Shown here: positions 21,138 to 32,041 of the stretch, piece by piece
How positions within the stretch are numbered: position 1 is the stretch's first letter
Layout: every line of letters begins with the position of its first letter
Origin: Hemerocallis citrina
Taxonomy: Eukaryota > Streptophyta > Magnoliopsida > Asparagales > Asphodelaceae
Length of the DNA: 64,000 nucleotides
Reading direction: 5' to 3'
NCBI GenBank assembly: GCA_017893485.1
Contig: CM030364.1
Span: 246,091,818-246,155,817 of the forward strand
Position numbers and translations under genes: made by a program
The notes under the pieces: model-generated
The model's database searches: none
The model's input: only the letters and a program-made list of their open reading frames with translations
Told to the model about the DNA's origin: nothing

Positions 21138-22771
21138 CTACTTCGTCTTTAAGGGCTCGACACTCATCCGTAAGGTGACCATGGTCCTTATGGAAGGTGC
21201 ATCACTTTGTCTTATCCCGTCTCTTGCAACATTCATCTTGGGGGGAGGCCGAATGATCCCATCTTTATCGACCTCCATCAGAATAGTGGATATACTTGCA
21301 TTTAGTAGAGTGTACTTATCGAAATGGGGCATAGGAGGCGGGCGATGCTGACCCGAGGTGTCCTTCTGGGATTTTTGGGGTTCATCTTCGTTAGTGTCTT
21401 TCTGTTTGTCCCCGGACGAAGGCATCTTCTGTACATGGGGGTGAATCATCTCTTTGACTCGGATGTACTTCTCGACTGTCTGAAGGAGGTCAGAGAAGTC
21501 CCGAAGAGGCCTTTTGATGAGGGAAGCTTTGAGATCATCATGCATAACATTGTATCTGAATGCAGCCATTGCTACCGCAGAGTCGAGCGAGGGGATTGAT
21601 CTGGACTCGGCCGTGAAGCGTCGGACATAGCTTTTGAGGGTTTTCCCGTTCCTTTGCATGAGGTCTAATAAGGAGGCACTGGTCTTCTCCAACCTACGGC
21701 TAGTGACAAAGTGCATGAGGAAAAGCTCCTAAAGTTGATTGAAGGAGAATATGGAGCCGGGGGAGAGGCGAGAGAACCATTCTCGTGTTAAAGTTGCTGG
21801 GAACGTCTTGCACAAGAGGGAGTCGGACACTTGGTGGATCATCATGAGAGTTTTGAAACTCTCGATGTGGTCCACTGGATCGGTTTCTTCATTATATGGC
21901 TCAAACATCGGGATCTTGAAGTTGGAGGGGACGAGTGCATCAATTATCTTCTTGGAGAATGGGGGCCTGACGGGGCGATATTTTTCTTCTTGTTTTGCTC
22001 CTTGCCCCCTCAACAAGGCCAAGCGGTGTTCCATATTTCGGAAACGGTGGAGGACGGCATCATCTTGCTGGTCATATCTGGTGGACCCTCGGGACTCTTC
22101 ACGTCGTGGTGGAGAAGGATGGTGAGGGCTGTGATGTCGGGTTTGGTGTGGGACTATGCTGAGGGCCTGGAGGATCTCATCCTTGAACTCCCAAAGTTCG
22201 GCCCTAGTGACTAGTACTTCATCATTCCTTCTCGTCCTAGAGGCTTTCCTGCTAGTTGGGGTTGCGTGCCTCCTCTCTCGGGGAGTTCTTTTGCGGTCCT
22301 GTGGAGAACGGCAACCCCTTCGCCCTTTGGGAGAGGGGGATCTCCTTCGTCTATGTGGAAAGGGGCTTCTTTCTCCTCTCCTAGGGGAGGGGCTTCTCCT
22401 ACTAACCCTTTGCTCGGGATGGGGGGTTTCCACACGAGCCCTCCACTCGTTGAGATTGATCCAGAGGTCGACCTCTGCTGACGATCGTCGATAACCTGAC
22501 GAAGGTCGGGATGTGGTTGAGGGAGTGAGGAAGGATTTGAGGTGTACACTGATCCCTTGTTTTTTACCAAGGGCCTTGCGGATGGTTCAATGCGACTTCG
22601 ATGAGAGCACCCCGATTGGGCCCTCCCTGGTGATGGCAGGGTTAGCTGTAGGAGGGGCTCCTCCTGCTGTGTTTAATAGGTGGGAGGAAGTTCCTCTTGA
22701 TGAGGAGGTGGAGGGAGTGGGTTGGCTCGTCGGCTAGAGGTTGTCGCCTTCCCTTTTCCCTTAGGAGGCAT
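21138..22771 (-). pseudogene. Tat element gag
   Basis: Translation most likely began at the ATG near 22771. The N-terminal part is shifted between frames. From 22433 an Arg/Ser-Pro-rich segment precedes the conserved capsid block at about 21770-21900 (PFSKKIIDALVPSNFKIP and DPVDHIESFKTLM). A single in-frame stop near 21729 separates it from the continuation (LMQRNGKTLKSYVRRF) down to 21138. Gag forms the particle shell. Confidence 0.82.
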
Positions 22772-22825
22772 GATGGCAATTTGTGTTTTCACCGATGAAG
22801 TTTTAGTCAGATTTCTTTTTGAAGT

Positions 22826-22845
22826 CCCCACAGGCTGTGCCAACC
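22826..22845 (-). other. candidate primer-binding site of the Tat element
   Basis: Directly inside the right LTR, the minus strand reads GGTTGGCACAGCCTGTGGGG, with a TGG near the LTR edge as expected for pairing with a tRNA CCA end. The donor tRNA was not recognised. Confidence 0.4.
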
Positions 22846-23499
22846 TGAACTACTTTTTTCTGTATGGGAGTAACCAGGTGATGCGGATTCTTTGGTGGAA
22901 CAATCATGAACTTAACCTTTTGACTTTCAATGGTATTGACTGTCTTTGACTTGACGATCTGACTCGTTTGCGCTGTAGGATTCGATTCGCGAGGTGACAA
23001 TCGCTTTCGCCTGACCTACAAAATGCCTGAAACACCGGGGTTGATCCCGGCTACAGGCCCTCCGATGCTCAAGTCAGTAATCAAGAATATTATGAATGAG
23101 CTTTTGTGGAAAAAACACTGTTCACCTCTTTTATGGTAGGGGTAGAGGGGTATTTATAGTCGCCTTTTGAAATAGTTTCGAGATAATTACTTATCTCTAC
23201 TTTCCGGTGTTTTTGGATAAAAAGAGTTTAAACCGTTTCGTGATAAGAGAGTTGGTTTAAACTGACTTTTAGAGATAATCATGAATTTGAATTACTCTTT
23301 AAATGGGTTTGTTCATAATGGACTGCCACCCTGACCCAGTAAGACAGATCCGTTTTTGGGTTATTGGACTTGGAGAAGACCCGGTTCCAATTTTCGGACC
23401 CGTTAATTTGTAGTGGGAATTATCGTTTAACCCCAAAGAGCTTTAAGATTCGTGCCCAATTTGAACGGTCCTGATTTAGTTCTATTTTTAACCATATCA
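22846..23499 (-). repeat. 5' LTR of the Tat element (intact)
   Basis: The LTR runs from TGAAC to CATATCA, 654 bp, and matches the split left LTR. The minus-strand promoter region includes plus GTATTTATAG near 23150, and the target-site duplication GTGGT follows at 23500. Confidence 0.88.
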
Positions 23500-23504
23500 G
23501 TGGT

Positions 23505-23862
23505 GTTTGGATCAAATTACACTAACTCAGCTACGCACATGAGTTTGAGCCCAAAACTATACCCCGACCCAACGTTGATAGCAGCACAAACAGTCACAAT
23601 CTATTCCACTGATGAAGAAGAAGAAGAAGAAGAAGAAGAATGCCATCTTGATAGAAGTCCATTGTCAACAATTTATTATGTGAAGTTACTCATGAGACTG
23701 AAAGTGATTGATTAATTAATATAGACTAAGAGACCCAAGAGTACTAGAATTGTCGAAAAGAACAATAGAATTCGGTTCAAGAATAGTAAGCAATATAGAT
23801 GAATATGGGTTTTAATTTTTGATCGCGAAGAGAAAAGAATTTGGGTTAAAAGGTTGTATTCC
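23505..23862. other. unclassified spacer with a GAA microsatellite
   Basis: A (GAA)9 run lies at 23614-23640. An open frame through it (about 23500-23715) has no recognisable domain and is not called. This is pre-insertion host sequence between the Tat element and a MITE. Confidence 0.45.
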
Positions 23863-23865
23863 TAA

Positions 23866-24355
23866 GAGCATTCACCAGAGTCATGAATGGTAAAAAATAG
23901 TAAAATGCATATTATACATATAGCAAAGTACTGTTTTATGCAGTCGTAAAATGCTATAATATAGCGAACCCAAATAAAATATAATTGGACGAAACTCGTC
24001 CCATGGAAAAATTACATTTGAAATTATTTTTTAAGAAATTAATTGAATATGCTTCGTCGGAGGAATTTTTTTTTTTACCATGCATCCATGGCACGGAACT
24101 TGAAGTTTCGTCCAAGGTTTTTTTTTCAAACCTATCTTTTAATTTAAAAAATCTTCTAATTTCATCGGACGAAACTTCAATTTACGAAACTTCTAGTTTC
24201 GTCCTGTATAATATACTTATTCTCATATCCCCTCTCAAATATAGCAAACTTCTATAGCGATTTTGTCAAAATATAAATAAATAACAAACTACTGTTGCTC
24301 CTAAATTGGTAAAATATGCATATTATAGAAATTTAGCAAGCGACTGTGGATGATC
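23866..24355. mobile_element. Tourist-like (PIF/Harbinger) MITE
   Basis: The terminal inverted repeats are GAGCATTCACCAGAGTC and, inverted at the right end, GATCATCCACAGTC. The flanking target-site duplication is TAA (23863-23865 and 24356-24358). The 490-bp AT-rich interior has no coding capacity. TAA/TTA duplications are the hallmark of PIF/Harbinger insertion, so a trans-acting transposase must have moved it. The related MITE at 26710 has the same GAGCAT-type end. Confidence 0.72.
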
Positions 24356-24358
24356 TAA

Positions 24359-24852
24359 GAAATTAACATAGAAATTAATTGACTAAATTTTGAGCTAATA
24401 AAATGTCATACTACATGTTCTCGTAGTCCTATTTTGTTTCCCAACTAAAGTTCCTTCTTCTGCATCTTCATTCTTTTTGAAATGTGATGACAACTTAAAA
24501 CAAAGTAATTAATTTGTAGTACATTTAAACATTACAAGGTTTCCCTTTTTTTTTATCTTTAAGGATCCCCTTCCTCCCATAATTTTCAACAAAGGGATTC
24601 AAATTAGCTGAAAAATTAATATAACAATAATTGTAATAGCAATACCGACATGAGTATGCGAATACAAATTCAGTAGTAGTAGTACCAACTGGTGGAGAGT
24701 CTAGTTCATGATCAGCCATCTATCACATTATGAGTACTTAGAGATTCTTACCCTTTCTTCATCAAATCAAAAGAAGAGAGATTCTTACCCTTTCTTCATC
24801 AAATCAAAAGAAGAGAACTAATGGATGGTTAGATCATGTATTTACTACTGGG
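24359..24852. other. downstream region of the KCS gene
   Basis: This AT-rich sequence, 3' of the KCS stop, contains a 37-bp perfect tandem duplication (24741-24777 and 24778-24814). The duplication starts about 40 bp past the stop codon and so probably lies in the 3' UTR. No clear polyadenylation signal was fixed, and no other gene is seen. Confidence 0.5.
24741..24814. repeat. 37-bp tandem duplication in the presumed KCS 3' UTR
   Basis: GAGATTCTTACCC...AAAAGAA is present twice in direct succession with no mismatch seen by eye, which implies a recent duplication. Confidence 0.88.
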
Positions 24853-26376
24853 TCAAAGAAGATTGACGACATCCGGGATCTCAACTGGGTACCTATCAAT
24901 GCAATCCGACCATGGCCCCCCATCTACGGGCGGCGTCTTCACAGTCCTCAAACACTTCCATACCGCGCTATTACACTTGAAACCACTCCCGAAGCCAATC
25001 TGCCAGACTCTATCCCCTTTCCTCATCCTCCCCTTGGACTCGATATAATTCAGCTCATACCAAAGTGAACTGCTAGACGTATTCCCAAACCGGTGAAGCG
25101 ACATCCTAGATGCCTCCACGTGCTCAGCGGATAGCTGCAGGCTCTTCTGCAGCTCATCGATCACTGCCCTCCCTCCTGCATGAATACAGAAGTGTTCAAA
25201 TGCCTGCTTGAAATCCGGAATGTAGGGCTTCCATTTCGGATTAATCAACTTTCGCCCGATAAGTCTCAACAGAAACAAGAGCTGTTCGGATGCAGGGAGC
25301 ACTAAAGGTCCCATACTGGTTATGTTTGCCTTCAATGACTCGCCAGCGATAGCCATGAGGTCTTTGGACAGCATGATTCCAGTAAACCCTTGGCGGTCTT
25401 CCTCTTGATAGACGCAACGGTAGGCCTTGTCATCAGCTCCTTTATGCGTGCGAACAACATGCATCAATTGGTACTTGGCATGACCACTACTACTCTCTCG
25501 ACTTCTTCTTCTTCGCCTATAATTAGAGAGAAAGATGGCAGCTGCCCCCATCCTGAATAGGCAGTTGGGAAGGAGCATAGCGCGCTCGTTGCCAAAATAG
25601 TAATTCGGAGTTATGATCTCTGTGGAGATGACCAAGGCATTGGAGTTTGGATGGAGTTGGAGAAGATCACGTGCAAGATCAATCGATATCGGGCTGCAAC
25701 TACAACCCATGCCAGAAAGATTGAAACTCCGAATGTTGCTTCGGAGTTTATACTTGTTGACAATCATAGCAGAGAGGGACGGAGTGGGCGAAAATAAGCT
25801 GCAGTTAACAACAAGTATGTCGATATCTTTAGGCTTAAGGCCAGTTTTCTCTATGAGGCTATCAATAGCCGAGAAAATGACCATGCGAGCTTCGGCACGT
25901 GCAGCCTCCATGGTGGGCTGTGGCGGGAGGTAGTGGTTGGCAGGAGGCAAACTAGTCTCTTCGCCTAGTCCAGACCGTTCCAAAATGCGTGTCTGGAACT
26001 GAATTCTCTTCTGATCATTACTCATCAGTTGCATATGCTCCATGAAAGTTGAAAACGGTACACGACAGGTTGCAGGCGGTTTGAAACATGCGTAGTCAAC
26101 CAAGTAAACAGGCCTCGGCCGAGACATGAAGTAGACCGTTGAGAGAATGGTTAGGATGAAAAGGGAGCAGAGAATGTGGACCAAGTCCAAGTGTAGGGAG
26201 TTCCATAGGGAGAGGAACTCGTCGGGGGGGCCGGTTCGGACAAGTTCTAGAGCCACGGTTATCGAAACAGGAATGAGAATGAAGCTCAGTATGTGATTGA
26301 CAAGGCACTGGTAGCCTAGCTTCACATATTTGAGCTTCACTGAGTTTTGGAACTCAGGCAAGGGTGCAGTTGGCAT
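24853..26376 (-). CDS. KCS6: 3-ketoacyl-CoA synthase, KCS5/KCS6 (CER6/CUT1)-like
   Basis: Single-exon gene of 507 codons, the usual length of the family. It condenses malonyl-CoA with a long-chain acyl-CoA, the first and rate-limiting step of very-long-chain fatty-acid elongation in the ER membrane. Members of this subgroup make C26-C30 precursors of cuticular wax. Start: the first in-frame ATG is at 26376 (MPTAPLPEF, context AAAGATGCC). The longer frame upstream has no ATG and runs into a poly(A) tract. Two hydrophobic segments lie at about residues 24-45 and 64-84. The FAE1/CUT1 domain follows, with catalytic Cys225 (SGMGCSCSP), His399 (HFCIHAGGRAV) and Asn432 (RFGNTSSSSLWYE). The NYYFGNERAMLLPNCLFRMG block and the SDCIDRYPVEIP tail support the KCS5/6 type. 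Odd points are CSCSP where relatives usually have CSAGL, and an Arg/Ser-rich insert at about 286-298. No stop or frameshift is seen, so it is probably functional. Confidence 0.95.
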   Translation of the reverse strand: MPTAPLPEFQNSVKLKYVKLGYQCLVNHILSFILIPVSITVALELVRTGPPDEFLSLWNSLHLDLVHILCSLFILTILSTVYFMSRPRPVYLVDYACFKPPATCRVPFSTFMEHMQLMSNDQKRIQFQTRILERSGLGEETSLPPANHYLPPQPTMEAARAEARMVIFSAIDSLIEKTGLKPKDIDILVVNCSLFSPTPSLSAMIVNKYKLRSNIRSFNLSGMGCSCSPISIDLARDLLQLHPNSNALVISTEIITPNYYFGNERAMLLPNCLFRMGAAAIFLSNYRRRRRSRESSSGHAKYQLMHVVRTHKGADDKAYRCVYQEEDRQGFTGIMLSKDLMAIAGESLKANITSMGPLVLPASEQLLFLLRLIGRKLINPKWKPYIPDFKQAFEHFCIHAGGRAVIDELQKSLQLSAEHVEASRMSLHRFGNTSSSSLWYELNYIESKGRMRKGDRVWQIGFGSGFKCNSAVWKCLRTVKTPPVDGGPWSDCIDRYPVEIPDVVNLL

Positions 26377-26394
26377 CTTTGGGTGTTTTTGTTT

Positions 26395-26395
<1 letters not shown>

Positions 26396-26433
<38 letters not shown>

Positions 26434-26465
26434 TGTGGTTGTTGTTGTTGTTGTTGTTGTTGTTG
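26396..26465 (-). repeat. A37 tract and (AAC)n microsatellite in the KCS leader
   Basis: On the plus strand 37 T residues (26396-26432) are followed by GTT repeats (about 26438-26465). In the gene's sense this is (AAC)n then A37, ending 19 bp before the start codon. It lies between the TATA-like motif and the ATG, so it would be in the 5' UTR. Confidence 0.9.
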
Positions 26466-26568
26466 GTGATTTAGGAGAGGAAAGAGGGAGGGCGGGAGAA
26501 TTTAAAGAGGAAGGGCTGGACAATGAATGTAGGTAGATGGGGAGTCTGATTCGGATTTAATTTTGGGG

Positions 26569-26575
26569 TTATAAA
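26569..26575 (-). promoter_or_regulatory. TATA-like box of the KCS gene
   Basis: The minus strand reads TTTATAA, about 190 bp upstream of the chosen ATG. Sequence from here to 26709 is the remaining visible promoter before a MITE begins, so upstream elements may be of transposon origin. The transcription start is inferred, not seen. Confidence 0.4.
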
Positions 26576-26709
26576 TGAAAGGACCTACACTCAACAACAC
26601 ATGCATCCCAACTTCTGCAAACTACTCATCTCATCGTGTTTCGCTTTCTTGTTCTAAATTTTGTTATACCACATTTTGTTTCAGGTCTGGGTATGTTTGA
26701 ATTTTGCTA

Positions 26710-27166
26710 GAGCATCTGTTGTAGTCGTTGGCCAAATATCTAAAAAAATAGATAATTTGATCAAAAATCACCTGTAGTCGTTGGCCAAATACCCATTTTT
26801 TTGGGTGCCCTGTGAACACTGGGCTGTCAGATTTGAGGGAGAATATAGCAATTTCCATATTTTGAAAATCGGAAAATGATTTACCGTTTTTACGTCGGAC
26901 GGAAGATGATTTGTTGTCGGAGAATTTTTTTTTAAATTAAATGGATAAACGGTAGATCTTCATTAAAAAAAAAATAGTGAAGGACGGGATATCTCAGTTG
27001 GTCATCTACCCTTTTTTTTTTTTTTTTTTTTTAAATGTAGACGGGATATCATATCTCGTTTCGTCCAAAAAATTTCCAATTTTTGAATACAGACGACTAC
27101 AGCGAATGCACTAATTGCTATTTCCAAAATTGCCATATATCCATTTTTTGGACAAAACGACTACAA
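26710..27166. mobile_element. Tourist-like MITE, left part, split by a copia insertion
   Basis: It starts GAGCATCTGTTGTAGTCGTT. The matching inverted end, AACGACTACAATGCTC, is divided by the copia element (left piece ending at 27166, last bases at 33332-33336). The flanks CTA (26707-26709) and TTA (33337-33339) are a probable TTA duplication with one change. The interior is AT-rich, has a T-run near 27011-27032 and contains no gene. Confidence 0.68.
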
Positions 27167-27659
27167 TATAAAAACTATTCTTATCTATTCGATCTTTCAT
27201 GATTAATTATGAACAATTCAATTAATAGCCCAAAGATCACCAATACCGAATATTTCACAAACAAAGCTTAATACGATCTATTGTTTAAGATGACATACCT
27301 TGACTAACAGCGGAAGATGTAATGGCTGCCATCTTCTTTCTTCTGACTCCTGACGGTTACTCTTCTTCTCAGAATTCGGTTTCTCTCTCTAACCCTATTT
27401 CTTTATGCGTTTCTTGATGGAGAAGAATGCGACTCTTGGCCGGGAGAGAGAGGACCCAATCCTTTATATAACATTTAACTCTAAATCTGGTACGTCCATC
27501 ATATTCCAATTCAACGCTTAAGATTAATCACAGATCTAATGCTCTAATTATAGAACGATCCATTTATGACTTAATTAATCGGGTCACATTAAGATTAGAA
27601 ACTGCATAACGTTAAAAGTAAATGAGCCATTTTCAGTTTCTAGTAGCAGATTTCTAACA
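27167..27659 (-). repeat. 3' LTR of the copia element
   Basis: The LTR is 493 bp. Its inner end reads TGTTAG on the minus strand, and the outer TACA end has become TATA. A minus-strand TATA box (TATATAAAG) lies near 27462-27470. Confidence 0.93.
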
Positions 27660-27670
27660 TTCTCCCACTT
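27660..27670 (-). other. polypurine tract of the copia element
   Basis: On the minus strand AAGTGGGAGAA abuts the TG of the 3' LTR, a common copia plus-strand primer sequence. Confidence 0.85.
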
Positions 27671-27985
27671 GACCCGATTATTCATAATATTAAGTGTTGA
27701 ACATCATACTATGATAAATTTCTGAGAGTTATGGCAGTTGTGCATTATTAATTCAATGCATTCCCTTCCATATACTACAATACCAGCAATCCATCAATTC
27801 ATACTCATAATTTATATAAAACAGCATAATGGTCCACATAATGTCTTATATCATAATGATTAAACATAATATCTTTATAAGACTCTTTCTTGTTTAAAAT
27901 TACATAAAATACGTACTACTACATTAAAACAAGAGATACATAATTGTATATCAGAAACACATAAAAGAGCTCAGAATGTCACCCA

Positions 27986-30900
27986 TCAATTATTATTAAT
28001 ACAACCAAGACCCATTCTTTGAACATGTTCCTTAAATTGTCTTGGTTGTAACCCTTTCGTCAAAGGGTTTGCAATCATAAGTTCTGTCCTGATGTGCATG
28101 ATTGACACTCTTTGTTTCTGAATCTCATCTTTCACAACAAGATACTTCAGTTCCATATGTTTGGCACCTTTAGAGTACTTGTCGTTCTTTGAGAAAAACA
28201 CTGCTGCAGAGTTATCACAATAAATTTTCAACGCCTTGCTAATGGTGTCGACAACCGCAAGTCCTGAAATAAAGTTCCGCAACCATAATGCATGAATTGT
28301 GGCTTCAAAACATGCCACAAATTCTGCCTCCATAGTAGATGAAGCAACGATAGTCTGTTTCGCACTTTTCCATGATATGGCACCTTGAGCAAACATAAAC
28401 AGGTAACCAAAAGTCGATTTTCTAGTATCGATGCATCCAGCAAAATCTGAATCGCTATATCCAGTCACCTCCAATTCATTAGATCTTCTATACATGAGCA
28501 TGTAATCTTTTATGCCTTGTAAGTACCTCAAAACTTTCTTTGCAGCTTGCCAATGTTCCCTTCCTGGATTACTTTGATACCTCCCTAACATACCGACCGC
28601 AAAACTGATATCTGGTCTAGTACAGGTTTGAGCATACATTAGGCTACCAACAACAGATGCATATGGAATTGATTCCATTTCCTTTCGTTCAACATTATTC
28701 TTAGGACATTGCATGAGATTGAATTTATCACCTTTCTGTACAGGAACTGTCCCAGGTGAACACTTACTCATTCCAAATCTCTCTAGAATCCTTTCGATAT
28801 ATCCTTTCTGAGACAATCCCAATATTCCTTGTGATCGATCACGGAATATTTCTATTCCAATCACATAGGATGCCTCTCTCATATCTTTCATTTCAAAGTT
28901 CGTTGAGAGAAATTCCTTAGTCTCATGCAATATGCTTAAATTATTTGCAGCAAGCAAGATGTCATCAACATAAAGGACCAGATAAATAAACTTGCTCCCA
29001 CTGATCTTTTGGTATATACAGTGATCAACCGTATTTTCCTTAAAACCAAAAGATGTAATAATGGTATTGAACTTAATATACCATTGCCGGGATGCTTGTT
29101 TAAGCCCATATATTGACTTCTTAAGTTTACACACCAATTGTTCTTTACCTTCTACAGAAAAACCCTCAGATTGATCCATATAAACATCCTCATCAAGATC
29201 TCCATTCAGAAAGGCTGTTTTCACATCCATTTGATGCAACTCTAAATCATAATGAGCTACTAATGCCATTATTATTCTTAGTGAGTCCTTTTTCGAAACA
29301 GGAGAAAATGTCTCCTTGTAATCAACACCATCTTTCTGAGTGTAACCCTGAGCAACAAGTCTAGCTTTATACCGTTCGATATTACCACTAGAGTCATGTT
29401 TGGTTTTAAAAACCCATTTGCATCCGACTCTTTTACAGCCATGTGGTAACTCAACGAGATCCCAAACTTCATTCTGTTGCATGGATTTCAATTCTTCTTT
29501 CATAGCATTAATCCATTCATTTGACTCTTTACTTTCTACAGCATGTGAAAACGAAACTGGATCCTTATTGATTCCTATATCATAATCTGTTTCTTGCATA
29601 TAAACCACATAATCATTAGAAATAGCTGACCTACGATCTCTTTGAGATCTTCTTAATGCTGCTTGTTGTGGTTCATGCATATCAGCATTATGTAAGTCAT
29701 TTCCTTCAGGAAGTACTTCTTCATTTATATGTTGTTCATTATCATCATGCTGTTCTACAACAGCTGGAACAACATTTGGAGTAATAGTAGATGGAGGAAC
29801 TATTCTAGGCAATGTAACATTTACCCTTGTTTCCTTTATTTCTACTATTTCTCTTCTGGTACTCCCACTGACTTCACCAATCTCAATGAATCTTGCATTA
29901 CTAGTTTCTACAATTCTTGGACTATGATTAGGACAGTAAAACACATACCCTTTAGATTTCTCAGGGTAACCTAAAAAGTACCCACTGATCGTTCGAGAAT
30001 CTAATTTCTTTTCAAGTGGATTATAAATTCTCGCTTCCGCTGGACAACCCCAAACATGCAGGTGTCTTAAGCTAGGTTTCCTGTTAGTCCATAACTCAAA
30101 AGGAGTCTTTTGAACAACTTTACTAGGAACCCTATTCAACAAATAATTAGCGGTTTTGAGAGCATACGACCACAAATTCTTAGGTGGTGTAGAATCTGAC
30201 ATCATACATCTAATCATATCTATTAATGTCCTATTGCGCCTTTCTGCTACACCATTTTGCTGTGGTGTACCTGGCATTGTGTATTGCGCACATATGCCAT
30301 GACCTTCGAGGAATTTTGCAAATGGACCTGGACACTGGCCTGACTCATTATATTTGCCATAATATTCACCACATCTATCAGACCTTATGATTTTCACCTT
30401 TTTATCTAATTGCCTCTCAACTTCCTTTACAAACGTCTCAAGGACATTCACAGATTGAGATTTTTCATGAAGCAAATAGACATAACCATAACGGGAAAAA
30501 TCGTCAATAAAAGTGATGAAATACTTTTCTTCATTAAAGGCTGGAGTGTCCATAGGTCCGCAAATATCAGTGTGTATTATTTCAAGAAGCTGGCTGCTTC
30601 TAGTGGCTCCTTTCTTATTATGTTTGGTTTGTTTACCGTTAATACAATCCACACATAATTCTAGATCACTAAAGTCCAAATTTGACAAAATTTCATTACT
30701 TACTAATCTCATCATTCTTTCTTTGAATATATGACCTAGTCTTTTATGCCACAAGAAAGCAGAATTTTCATTCAACATGCTACGTTTGCATCCAACATTA
30801 TTTACTACATTCAGCAAGGAATTCGCATAAGTGTCATTCAGTTTCAGTTTATATAAACCATCAATTAGAATACCAGAACCAACATTATCAGTATTCTTAT

Positions 30901-32041
30901 ATAAATCAAAACAACCAGATCCAAACATACATCTAAAACCAGAAATATCCAACTTACTTACGGAAATAAGGTTTCTAGATAATGGAGGTACATAAAGGGT
31001 ACTGTATAAGTCTAATACATATCCACTTTCTAGAATTAGACGATAAGTCCCAATGCCTTCAATTGAGGATTTCATTCCGTTTCCCATAAAGAGAAAACGA
31101 TCTTCATCTGGATTTATAGTTCGGATCATAAGAAATCCCTGCATATTATTGGAAACATGAGTTGTAGCACCAGTATCAAGCCACCATGTATTAATAGGAA
31201 CTTCAACTAAATTTGATTCAAAACATACGAAAGATAGATAATTACCTTTCTTTTCGAACCAAGCTATCCTTTTCGGATAGTCACTTTGATAATGTCCTTT
31301 CTTTTTACAGAAATAACATTGAACATCCTTCAGTTCCTTCTTTTCCTTATTCTGCCCATTCTTAGCAGGTGCCTTTTTCTTCTTGAAATGACTTGGTTTT
31401 GCTTTCTTTTCTTTACCAGCTTTATTACTCACAAAACTTACGGAGTGATTCACTTGATTTTTCCAACGTCCTTCTTCCTGAACAAGTCTACTGGCCAATT
31501 CATTAACATTCCACTTATCCTTTATAGTGTTATAGTTAATCTAAAAAGGTCCATATTCAGAAGGTAGCGAGTTCATGATAAACTGGACAAGAAAAGAATC
31601 CTCTACTGTAAGTCCCAGGGAGTTTAACCTTGCTGCAAGATTAGTCATCTCTATAATGTGCTCTTGCATAGTTCGCGACCCATCAAACTTCATGGTCGTG
31701 AGTTCTGCCATAAGAGTACCAGCGAGTGACTTATCAGCTAAACGAAAATGCTCTTCCACAAACTGCATATATTCCTTAGCACTTTCTGTTTGTGGAATTA
31801 TTGACTTGATGTTGTTAGCAACAGTCATCTTAATAAACATAAGGCTCAATCTGTTACTGCGTTCCCATGCTTTATGGTGTGATTTTTCTGCCTCAGTACT
31901 AGCTGCTGTAAGAGCTGTAGGTTTATTCTCAAGGAGTGCCAAGTCAAGATCCTGAACACCTAAATGCAAATTGACTTGTTCTCTCCATTCAGAAAAATTA
32001 ACACCAGTGAACAATGTAACAGATGAAGCATGTGTATTCAT
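27986..32041 (-). pseudogene. copia gag-pol polyprotein with one in-frame stop
   Basis: One frame runs from ATG 32041 to 27986 (about 1,350 codons), broken only by a TAG at 31541-31543. Order: gag capsid-like domain (32041-31544); zinc knuckle near 31330-31290, in which the last Cys of CX2CX4HX4C is Tyr (CYFCKKKGHYQSDY); protease with LDTGAT near 31180; integrase with its zinc-binding region (LWHKRLGH...LCVDC), HTDICGP, SDRCGEY (usually RGGEY) and NGVAERRNR; reverse transcriptase with LHQMDVKTAFLNGDL and YVDD (near 28960); and RNase H with SDSDFAG, STMEAEF and CDNSAA near the end. It lies between the primer site and polypurine tract of the element. The frame from 31540 to 31498 is open but has no ATG, so pol depends on the gag start. 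The stop is probably a C-to-T decay mutation. Autonomous activity is unlikely but close. Confidence 0.93.

Larger units (their letters stand above)
412..23499 (-). mobile_element. Ty3/gypsy retrotransposon, Tat lineage, with nested insertions
   Basis: The element is bounded by two LTR copies of about 655 bp that begin with TG and end with CATATCA. It is flanked by near-matching 5-bp duplications, GTAGT (407-411) and GTGGT (23500-23504). Gag-pol lies on the minus strand in the order gag, protease, RT, RNase H, integrase from right to left, all interrupted by stops or frameshifts. Between integrase and the left (3') LTR is a long region with an antisense spliced gene and tandem repeats, a layout described for plant Tat-lineage elements. 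The second RNase H-type domain at 18.6-18.8 kb also fits Tat. Without the nested LTRs the element would be roughly 13 kb. It is non-autonomous now; the single mismatch in the TSD and the nested insertions suggest an old insertion. Confidence 0.88.

Noticed and set aside
23452..23715. Host gene with an acidic Glu run
   Set aside because: The frame starts inside the Tat LTR and the Glu run is the GAA microsatellite. No homology recognised.
26377..26523. N-terminal extension of the KCS protein (Ser/Thr/Lys-rich, poly-Lys)
   Set aside because: It begins at a TTG, not an ATG, and encodes only the (AAC)n and poly(A) leader repeats. Homology to the family begins at the ATG at 26376.
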